A DNA stretch of 29,592 nucleotides, taken from Bacteroidales bacterium (GTDB taxonomy: Bacteria; Bacteroidota; Bacteroidia; Bacteroidales; SMBSF39). The position numbers were made by a program, and so were the translations under genes. The notes under the pieces are model-generated. The model saw only the letters and a list, made by a program, of their open reading frames with translations, made no database searches and was not told the DNA's origin. The DNA lies in NCBI GenBank assembly GCA_021107685.1, contig JAIOSH010000130.1, positions 1 through 29,592 on the forward strand, given 5' to 3'. Shown here piece after piece: positions 5,245-13,125 of the stretch (the stretch's first letter is position 1; each line of letters starts with the position of its first letter).

Positions 5245-8200
5245 TTACTTTGGCACCTGGCATTTAAAGCCATCTTTCGGAATGTTATCCAAAACTTGTG
5301 AACCACTACCACTGTTCGGATTCCATAAATCAACTTTATCCTCATTTGATACATTACCATTCATATCAAAATCACCATTGTAATAGCCGGAATTACCAAC
5401 TTCAACAGCCCAGATATCATTTTTATCCTGGACAGATATTTGTCCATCTGAGTTTCCATCAGCACCTATCATACCATATACGCCTCCAAGATTTTTATGT
5501 CCGAGTGAACCTCCATAAACCTGACCTGAACCAGTTGTAAAATCATAAGAGTATGTTCCTCCATTTAGAGTTAATGCATTAGCAGACAATACTCCCAAAT
5601 GATTCCTGTGCCAGATAACTGCATATAGATTTTCTGTAATTGTTAGTTGAAATTCCGGTTCTATGCTGCCATCCATTCCCACAATTGTACCGTCTATAAG
5701 TATAAATGCAGCTTGTTGTGCAATCATTGTTGATGCACTTGCTGTTGAAGCATCTCCCGGTGTTTCCCGTAATTCAATTAATACCCAGTCAACAATATTA
5801 AGATTTGGCATAACAGCTACACTTTCAGTACCTGTATAATACCAGGGTGAAGTATTATATGGTTGTGATAATGGTAAATAACCGTATGTATTAAGAAAAC
5901 GGTACATCTCAGTTCCTAAATACGGACCTTCGAGAAATACTTTTATATCAAGTGATATTGAACTAATAACTTCGAGTGTTACAGGGATAATTTTCACGGG
6001 ATTAACAGGATCATTACTGTTAATAATTATTTCTGCATTATAAGTACCTATATTCAGACCGGTAGCATCAAAATGAACAGTTACATCAATAGAACCACCA
6101 TTAGGAGGAACTATGCCTGTACCATTATTTGTAATACTTAGCCAAGTATATGTTACAACATCATCCAATTCCATAGCAAAGAACCTGTCAACAGGAGTAC
6201 CTTGAGCAATTCCGCCTAAAACTACTTTTCCAGTAACAAGATCTGTTGCAAAAAATGCTCCGCCATTCATCTGATCTGTTGAATTAGTCAGTAATGGAAC
6301 CTGATATGAAACTCCTGTTAAGGATTGTGTAGCAATATCATATTCATAGAAACTTGTCTCGGGATTTCCCGACCTGTCATGTATCCACAGGCGGTTTGTA
6401 CGCTCATCATAAGCTAAACCATATACATTTGTTAAACCAGGATTATTAAGTGTACCATATTGAGTGCCTGTAGCATCAAATTCAACAATTTCGGTAGTCC
6501 AGTTACAGCAATAGAAATGACCGTTTGTGGAATTGTAAGCTAATGCTCTTATACAACCTAATCCTAAGTTCCCTGTAAATTGTGTTGTAACATTTCCATT
6601 AGAAGGATCAATTTTATAAAATCCATCTTCATCTCCTGCATAAAGATTTGTTCCATCAAATACCATATCTCTCATTCCCCAGTCTGTTGAAGTTCCCTGG
6701 TCATAATTATCTATAAGATTGCCTGAAATATCGAATTTGTAAAGTTTGTTTGCACCGCCTGCACCGCCACCTGTAGTCCATATATATGTTCCATCAAATT
6801 CGCAGCCAAGAATTTGGTTATCACCTGTTGGAGTTTCAACATCAAAATCAATAAGTATATCTCCTGCAACATCAGGTGGAGTAAATCCTATTGGTTTATA
6901 TGGTGAAAAATCAGCAGTAGTACTAGTTTCATTATGTTCAACTATGGTGCCGAGATTTAAGATTGATTTGAAACCAGAAGATTTTGTAATATAGTTGATA
7001 TTACAGTTATAATTCAGTTCGGCATTTCCTGTATTTGAAATTTGCATAATTTCATCAGCATTAGCATCAATGACGAGAATTTCATTGAAGTTCAACGGGT
7101 TTACGACAATTGATGGTGAGCCGGCACCTTCACCGATCCAGAAGTCATCAATAGCCATATCACTGGTATATGAAGAACCTGTAATGCCTCTGAATCTAAT
7201 TTTAATAGTTTCGCCGGCATAAGCAGAAATATCAGCCACCATTTCATACCATGAATTTCCCTGATTACCTGAAATAGCTGGAATTACATCATTAATCCAG
7301 GCATCATTATGATATACGTCAATATGGAGGCTACCCATAGCATCGCCATACATGTGATACCAGAATTTCATTTCAATCGAAGTTAAAGAGCTAAGATCAA
7401 ATTGTGGTGTTAGTAAATAAGCGATTTTATTAGGAAAATTAGGGTTTGTTGACTCGGTATATACATAATAGCCTGAACCTGTTGTATGGTCTCCTGATGG
7501 ACCGGTATTGCTTGATGGAGTGCCTCCCGAATTAACAGTCCAGTCAAAATCATCACCTGTATCATTAATCCATGCATAAGGCATAACTCCACCTTCTTCA
7601 AAGTCTTCTTCATAAGGCAAAGGTAATCCTGAAATACCATTACCTGTAACAGCAATTATCTCATCACCGCCTCCGGCATTGTGTGTGATAACTACATCAC
7701 CATTGTATGCCTGCACAGCAGTGGGTGAAAATGTAAGGTCAAAATTAGATGTTACACCGACATTTACACTGTAAGGCAAAACATTTTCAGAATTTGAATT
7801 TTTATCCAAAGCAATTAAATTATTGCCATTATCTTTGGCACTACTTACAGTATAGCCCGAAGGTGTAGTAATAGTACCGGTTAAAGTTGCACTACCGTCA
7901 TTATAAATAGAAAATTGTTTTGTTAAATTATCGCCAATAAAAACATTACCGAAATCCAGGTTAGAAGGATTAACGACAATAGAAGGACTAGGATTGCCGA
8001 TAGGCGGGAATATAATATAATCTATCCATGCACAGTCAGAGCCTGTGCTTACAGAATAATCCTTATCATATACCCATTTGAAAGTATGAGGGCCTGCAGA
8101 AACGGGATAACTAACTTCACCCCACGCAACACTACCTGCCCAACTGTTGAGAAGAGTTCCATCAAGCCAGAATTCCAGATAATCATAATTTGATTCTGAA

Positions 8201-11200
8201 GACACTTTTCTAAAAAAAGAAATATTACCGGCAGTTGTAACATCAAGAGTTATTAAAAGTTGAGAAGATTGATTATGAGAAATGGAGCCTGATTTAGCAC
8301 AATAGACGCCTTCATAAGGGCTTTCTGCAACAACAGACCAGTCGGCATTTCCGCCGAAAGTCCATGGGAACTTGGAAAAATCGCCTGTTTCCCAATCTTC
8401 AAGAACAAGACCTACACTCTCATAAAATGTATTATTTGCATCATAATTTCCTGCTGTAACGTCATAAATAAGATCAACTGCTGTTCCTAAAGGTGTTAAT
8501 GCGTCAACAGTTATATTAAAAGTAGCATTTACACTAGAGCCTATTCCTAATGTTCCCAGATTATCATTGCCTGAATTAATTGTAACATATCCGCTTGTTG
8601 TAGCAAGTGTTCCGATTGCAACAGATGAAATACTGTTTCCAATATTTGATGTTTCAATAATTATATCGGCAGTTTCTCCGGGGTCTAATTTTCCATCATT
8701 ATTTCCTACTGATGAATCATCAATAGTTAAATTACCTATTTCAAGTGAAGGTGCATTAGCAGTTATTGAGAAATATGAATCCCATGTATCATCTGCCGTA
8801 CCATTGACTGTTAAGTCAAAATTTATAATATGCTGGTCTGGAATATCATCAGCAATAGTAAGTGCAAAAGCATCATTTTGTGTTGAAGTTGCACCGGCGT
8901 TTATTGTTCCCCAATCTTGGTAATTATCAGTAATAGTAACATAAGGATCTGTAGTTGATAAATAAGCATTAACATTATTAGCAGTTGCATTACCGAGATT
9001 TTCAAGAGTTATATGAAGTGTAATATTTTCACCATAATCAGCTAATCCATTGTTGTTACCGGTTATATCATTTATAACGCATGTATTGAAAAGAACATAA
9101 GGACCACTTGGTGGAATAATATTAACATTTGAAGTATATCTGTAATAATTTTGTTTTGTAACAGTAACTAACATTACATCACCCGGGTTTTGAGCAGGGA
9201 TAGTAATAGTAAGAGGTGTTCCTGTTCCTTCACCTGTACCTATGATATCACCGTTTACAGTAAGTGCAATAAAAGACCCCTGGTCAGCAGTTACAGTGAA
9301 GGAAGTAGCACCGCTAATAAGTGCAGCATTATGTGATACGGTCAGATACTGAGGCATTTCAGTATATACTGTAGTAAAGGCATCGCCGTGATGATGGAAC
9401 AGATGATAAGTAATTTCTTTACTACTGGGGTTATAAGGCCAGCTTGACTGTTGAAGGAAATATTTACCTGCTGCATTACCAAAAGCAGGAAGAATATCTC
9501 TTGAAGGAGGATTTGTTCCGTAAGTTGGCATAAATTGTGTCCACATATTATCATACATTCCCCATACATAAGTATCATTAACAAATGAATATGATGTTTC
9601 TGATGCTGCAATAATACCTAAAGCACGATGAGGGTAACGATGAAAGGCTTCTGCAAAACATTCGGTAGAACCATTATATTTTCCTGTTAAACAATTAATA
9701 GAAAAGACAAATACAAGGTCATTATTGCTTAAACCTGAAAGATCGCCAATATCGTAATCCGGTTCTCCCCATCCTGTTACGCCTCCATGATCGCGGTGTT
9801 GTAGCATAAAAGCACCACTATTAATGTCATTATTCAGGCGTGTAGCGTTTCCTCCCCAATCAGTAAGATGGTCAGGAGTAGCAGGAATATATCCGGTTCC
9901 ACTTGGTCCAAAATAATCTACTACCAAATAAGTATTTGAGTTTGATGACCATGAACCTGTGGGAGAGCCGCTATAGATAGCATTTTCGCGTACAGGATTT
10001 TTACCGAGACTGTGTTCCCAAAACCCATTTATTGATTCTGAGCAAATCTGGAACCAGCGTTCTGTTTGCCAACCCATAGCAGTAATTGGATGATCATAGT
10101 AATTTGGATTTGTTGGTGGTGTGCGTTCATGATTAAGGAATTTTTCAATAACAATCTGCAATTCTGATGCATCTCTTGCAGTCATTCTGGCAAGTATTAC
10201 ATCAGGAAGCTGATCACCGTCAACATCAGCATAAATGTTATCTGACACACAACTGCCATAGTTAGGCGAAATTATTGTATTACCGCTTGTGCCATAATCT
10301 CCTAATAAAAGCACGGCTGATGGCGGAACAGTCCATGTATTATATGCATTATCAATATAGTTCTCAATTGCTGTTGTTGTATTTCCACCTATTTCAGAAG
10401 TAGTTACAACACCTGTTTTTATACCCTGAAGAGTACGCCATACTTTTATTGAGTCAGCCCATGAGACAAAAGAAGGGCCATCAGGTGTAATAACAATATA
10501 TTCATAATCCGGTGAATCTGAATTAAAAGAACGGTTATAATCAATTTCCGGTAATGATTCCTGGTTAAGAATAGCATCTTTAATTATTGGGTCCCACCAG
10601 CGGCTACGAAGTCGATCTTCTCCGAAATGCCCGTTTCCTCCAATAAAAGTTATTTCAACCTGTAAATCTCTGTAAACAATTAATTCTTTGGTTACAGGAT
10701 TATATTGAAAGGGAGTAATGCCAAGCATAACTACATCTACACCACGTATTATACCTTGCTGCGATAGAGTTACAGGTTCGGCAGGATAAAATGCGTTTTT
10801 TGAATATATCTTAATATTTTTTTCATAATGTAATGGACCCTTATCAGTGTCAAGAGGAATACGCGGAGCAGGTGCTATATCCACACCCTGGTATGTTTCT
10901 GAACGTGATGCTATTATCTTGACAGAAGCAATTGCTCCCTGTGGTATTGCAATATAACGTCCTGTACCCGGAAGGTTAGGAGCTCCCTCATCATTTGGTA
11001 AAAAAATACCGGGGATTTGAATTGTCTGCATATTTTCACCATTGATAGCTTGATCAATAAAAGCGAATTTGTTAATAGAATAGTTTATTTTTACTCCATT
11101 CGAATTTTCACGTTCTATTGTGAAACCAGCGTTTCCCCAGCTATCAGAGTAAATAATTTCCTCTGCTTGTACAGTGATAAAAATTATCATTGTAAAAGCA

Positions 11201-11259
11201 AGCAGTATGCCTGATAGTTTATTTTTAACTGTCAGGACAAAATTGTTGTTCTGTTTCAT
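5245..11259 (-). CDS. Giant secreted multidomain cysteine protease, family C25 (gingipain-like)
   Basis: The product has 2004 residues. Signal peptide 1-32 (cut after VQA) is followed by a C25-type propeptide (about 33-240) and the catalytic domain (about 250-640) with VLLLGDYG (316-323), SDNIYADVDGDQLPD, the catalytic His in QHRDHGG (H491) and the catalytic Cys in INCLTGK (C523); the 32-residue His-Cys spacing fits gingipains. Then come an Ig-like domain (640-715), two CARDB-like domains (720-950), a jelly-roll or cleaved-adhesin-like domain (952-1087), an ASH/choice-of-anchor repeat (1090-1210), a MAM-like domain (1215-1376), a second ASH, a six-bladed-type propeller region (about 1470-1700), another ASH/BACON-like domain, and a C-terminal module ending in two dockerin/EF-hand-like loops (DGNSDGQIS from 1934; DFDMNGNVS) and GFKCQVPK. 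No canonical T9SS sorting domain is visible. It is predicted to be an extracellular or cell-surface protease that digests or binds proteins. Confidence 0.9.
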   Translation of the reverse strand: MKQNNNFVLTVKNKLSGILLAFTMIIFITVQAEEIIYSDSWGNAGFTIERENSNGVKINYSINKFAFIDQAINGENMQTIQIPGIFLPNDEGAPNLPGTGRYIAIPQGAIASVKIIASRSETYQGVDIAPAPRIPLDTDKGPLHYEKNIKIYSKNAFYPAEPVTLSQQGIIRGVDVVMLGITPFQYNPVTKELIVYRDLQVEITFIGGNGHFGEDRLRSRWWDPIIKDAILNQESLPEIDYNRSFNSDSPDYEYIVITPDGPSFVSWADSIKVWRTLQGIKTGVVTTSEIGGNTTTAIENYIDNAYNTWTVPPSAVLLLGDYGTSGNTIISPNYGSCVSDNIYADVDGDQLPDVILARMTARDASELQIVIEKFLNHERTPPTNPNYYDHPITAMGWQTERWFQICSESINGFWEHSLGKNPVRENAIYSGSPTGSWSSNSNTYLVVDYFGPSGTGYIPATPDHLTDWGGNATRLNNDINSGAFMLQHRDHGGVTGWGEPDYDIGDLSGLSNNDLVFVFSINCLTGKYNGSTECFAEAFHRYPHRALGIIAASETSYSFVNDTYVWGMYDNMWTQFMPTYGTNPPSRDILPAFGNAAGKYFLQQSSWPYNPSSKEITYHLFHHHGDAFTTVYTEMPQYLTVSHNAALISGATSFTVTADQGSFIALTVNGDIIGTGEGTGTPLTITIPAQNPGDVMLVTVTKQNYYRYTSNVNIIPPSGPYVLFNTCVINDITGNNNGLADYGENITLHITLENLGNATANNVNAYLSTTDPYVTITDNYQDWGTINAGATSTQNDAFALTIADDIPDQHIINFDLTVNGTADDTWDSYFSITANAPSLEIGNLTIDDSSVGNNDGKLDPGETADIIIETSNIGNSISSVAIGTLATTSGYVTINSGNDNLGTLGIGSSVNATFNITVDALTPLGTAVDLIYDVTAGNYDANNTFYESVGLVLEDWETGDFSKFPWTFGGNADWSVVAESPYEGVYCAKSGSISHNQSSQLLITLDVTTAGNISFFRKVSSESNYDYLEFWLDGTLLNSWAGSVAWGEVSYPVSAGPHTFKWVYDKDYSVSTGSDCAWIDYIIFPPIGNPSPSIVVNPSNLDFGNVFIGDNLTKQFSIYNDGSATLTGTITTPSGYTVSSAKDNGNNLIALDKNSNSENVLPYSVNVGVTSNFDLTFSPTAVQAYNGDVVITHNAGGGDEIIAVTGNGISGLPLPYEEDFEEGGVMPYAWINDTGDDFDWTVNSGGTPSSNTGPSGDHTTGSGYYVYTESTNPNFPNKIAYLLTPQFDLSSLTSIEMKFWYHMYGDAMGSLHIDVYHNDAWINDVIPAISGNQGNSWYEMVADISAYAGETIKIRFRGITGSSYTSDMAIDDFWIGEGAGSPSIVVNPLNFNEILVIDANADEIMQISNTGNAELNYNCNINYITKSSGFKSILNLGTIVEHNETSTTADFSPYKPIGFTPPDVAGDILIDFDVETPTGDNQILGCEFDGTYIWTTGGGAGGANKLYKFDISGNLIDNYDQGTSTDWGMRDMVFDGTNLYAGDEDGFYKIDPSNGNVTTQFTGNLGLGCIRALAYNSTNGHFYCCNWTTEIVEFDATGTQYGTLNNPGLTNVYGLAYDERTNRLWIHDRSGNPETSFYEYDIATQSLTGVSYQVPLLTNSTDQMNGGAFFATDLVTGKVVLGGIAQGTPVDRFFAMELDDVVTYTWLSITNNGTGIVPPNGGSIDVTVHFDATGLNIGTYNAEIIINSNDPVNPVKIIPVTLEVISSISLDIKVFLEGPYLGTEMYRFLNTYGYLPLSQPYNTSPWYYTGTESVAVMPNLNIVDWVLIELRETPGDASTASASTMIAQQAAFILIDGTIVGMDGSIEPEFQLTITENLYAVIWHRNHLGVLSANALTLNGGTYSYDFTTGSGQVYGGSLGHKNLGGVYGMIGADGNSDGQISVQDKNDIWAVEVGNSGYYNGDFDMNGNVSNEDKVDLWNPNSGSGSQVLDNIPKDGFKCQVPK

Positions 11260-11318
11260 AATTTTTAAGTTTAATGTTTAATTAATAATATTAAATATTT
11301 ATGTTTTTTTTTATTAGA

Positions 11319-11326
11319 CAAAATTA
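11319..11326 (-). promoter_or_regulatory. Candidate -7 element TAATTTTG for the C25 protease gene
   Basis: The plus strand reads CAAAATTA, so the minus strand reads TAATTTTG, matching TAnnTTTG. It lies 59 bases upstream of the start codon. The -33 match is weak (TTG about 15 bases upstream). Its presence suggests that the protease has its own promoter rather than depending on the upstream mazG/PAP2 transcript. Confidence 0.4.
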
Positions 11327-11359
11327 TATAATAAATGGTTGCAATTTAAAAAAACTACA

Positions 11360-12247
11360 TTAGTTTAAACTTATATTCAAGGAAAGTCCATAAGTGTTCA
11401 AAGATGAATATGGTATTAACTCAAATGAATTAAAACTATTTCTGAAAATTGTTTTCCCAATGAAAGTACCGAGAACTGCTCCGCAAAAAACATCGGAAGC
11501 CCAGTGTTCATTATCATTAAGCCTTGAAAGTGCAGTTAAACCGGCTATAGAATATGATACAATACCAATCCATTTTTTATCTTTATATCCTGATGCAATG
11601 ATTTAAGCTATTGAAAATACAACAGAAGAATGTGCCGAAGGGAAAGAATTATATTTAAATTCAGAATTGAAAGGACCATCCCAGATTTTAGAATTTGGAG
11701 GCTCTTCCTGGTAAGGTCGATGCCTGTGAAATATTTGTTTTGCAACCTGTGCAAACCCTGCACTGATAATAAATGCTTTTATTCCTGTTAAAGCAATATT
11801 TTTAGCTCTTACATTATCAGATGAAGCACCTATTACATAAAATACACCTAATAAAGGTAATGTGTAAACACCACTTCCAAATGGTTCAAAAACATATTTG
11901 CTAATATCATCTTTGGCTTTTGTTTGGTTTTTTTGAATAAAATCGTATATCTCTTCATCCTGTGTATATATCAAAACCGAAGTTCCGAGCAGTGCAGCAG
12001 TAGTTAACCATTGTTTTCTCTTCCACGAAAAAGGTGCAATTATTATTTCTTTTGTATCAGTAAAATAGGATATAAAATATTCCTTATTCAGCTTTATTTT
12101 TTTTAGTTCTCCTGTTGTAAGTGTATCTTTATTTGATAATAAAGTATGAGTTGAATCATTTTGTGAATTAACATTTAAAAAACAGGATAATAATAATAAA
12201 AAAAATAATAGTGTTTTTTTAAAGGAAGTGTATAGATAGAGTGTCAT
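11360..12247 (-). pseudogene. PAP2-family phosphatase interrupted by an in-frame TAA
   Basis: The first part (12247-11603) encodes 214 residues: a signal peptide-like N-terminus (KTLLFFLLLLSCFLNVNS), several hydrophobic helices, and PAP2 motif 1 K-x6-R-P (KQIFHRHRP) and motif 2 PSAHSS. It then stops at TAA (11603-11605) right after VFSIA. The same frame continues without a shift to another stop at 11360-11362 and encodes IIASGYKDKKWIGIVSYSIA followed by LTALSRLNDNEHWASDVFCG, which carries motif 3 (S-R-x5-H-x3-D). The three catalytic motifs are thus split by one nonsense codon. The intact enzyme would dephosphorylate a lipid phosphate such as undecaprenyl pyrophosphate or phosphatidic acid. 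A single-base change (TTA Leu or TCA Ser to TAA) explains it; a sequencing error cannot be excluded. The start lies 6 bases after mazG, so they share an operon. Confidence 0.88.
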
Positions 12248-12253
12248 AATTAA

Positions 12254-13027
12254 TTATTCAGTTTCTTTTGCTTTATCCCAAAAGACATCCATTTCGCTTA
12301 AAGTCATTTCGTGTAAAGATTTTCCGAGTTTTTGTGCTTGTTTTTCAAGATATTGAAAACGTTTAATGAATTTTTTATTTGTTTTTTCTAAAGCATCTTC
12401 GGGATTTACATCAATAAAACGAGCATAGTTAATTAAAGCAAAAAGTAAATCTCCAAATTCATTTTCTTTTTTTTCTTTATTTGATTTATTTTCTACTTCT
12501 TTTTTTAATTCGTTCATCTCCTCTATAACCTTGTCCCAAACCTGATGTGGTTTTTCCCAGTCAAAACCAACGCCCCTTGCTTTTTCCTGGATGCGGTAAG
12601 CTTTTACTAATGGTGGTAATGAAACAGGTACTCCTTCCAAAACTGATTTATTACCTTCTGTTAATTTAATTTTTTCCCAGTTGTTTAGTACTGTTTCTGC
12701 ATCTTTGGCTTCAACATCCCCATAAATGTGCGGATGACGATAAATCAATTTTTCTGAAATACTATTTAAAATATCTGCTATATCGTATTCATTCATTTCG
12801 GAAGCTATTTTTGCATAAAAAACAATATGAAGCATCAGATCGCCTAATTCTTTTTTAATTGCATCCATATCTTTCTCAAGGATAGCTTCTGATAATTCAT
12901 AAGTTTCTTCTATAGTAAGATATCTGAGACTTTCCAGTGTTTGTTTTTTATCCCACGGGCATTTTGCACGCAACTCATCCATAATATTAAGTAATCGTTC
13001 AAAGGCAGCAAGTTGTCTATTCATCAT
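12254..13027 (-). CDS. mazG: Nucleoside triphosphate pyrophosphohydrolase MazG
   Basis: The product has 257 residues, close to the E. coli MazG length, with two MazG domains. Domain 1 has CPWDKKQTLESLR (23-35), the Mg-binding E-E-T-Y-E (40-44) and KKELGDLMLHIVF (58-70), in which E60 and D63 complete the ExxE...ExxD set. Domain 2 begins at EKARGVGFDWE, contains EEMNELKKEVEN and ends in ENEFGDLLFALINYARF. It hydrolyses (d)NTPs to NMP plus pyrophosphate in the cytoplasm, as housekeeping of aberrant nucleotides and possibly ppGpp control. It sits downstream of the AsmA-like gene (98-base gap) and directly upstream of the PAP2 gene. The start could be either of two adjacent ATGs (13027 or 13024). 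Confidence 0.95.
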   Translation of the reverse strand: MMNRQLAAFERLLNIMDELRAKCPWDKKQTLESLRYLTIEETYELSEAILEKDMDAIKKELGDLMLHIVFYAKIASEMNEYDIADILNSISEKLIYRHPHIYGDVEAKDAETVLNNWEKIKLTEGNKSVLEGVPVSLPPLVKAYRIQEKARGVGFDWEKPHQVWDKVIEEMNELKKEVENKSNKEKKENEFGDLLFALINYARFIDVNPEDALEKTNKKFIKRFQYLEKQAQKLGKSLHEMTLSEMDVFWDKAKETE

Positions 13028-13043
13028 TGTATGTATTATGATA

Positions 13044-13051
13044 CAAATGTA
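13044..13051 (-). promoter_or_regulatory. Candidate -7 element TACATTTG for mazG
   Basis: The plus strand reads CAAATGTA, giving TACATTTG on the minus strand, an exact TAnnTTTG match 16 bases before the mazG start. The leader would be very short (about 10 bases). No good -33 is seen. Confidence 0.4.
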
Positions 13052-13125
13052 CTATTTTTCATTAAGAAATATTTTTTTAGAAATTAATTTGAAAAAAGGT
13101 AAAATGAAGAAATCAAATTTTAATC

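Noticed and set aside
8567..8923. Plus-strand open frame of 118 codons within the C25 protease gene
   Set aside because: It is an antisense shadow of a domain-rich coding region and shows no family resemblance; the same holds for the smaller plus-strand frames at 5298 and 6746.
11394..11606. Open frame of 70 codons on the plus strand
   Set aside because: It is antisense to the second half of the broken PAP2 gene, whose frame carries the recognisable motif 3.
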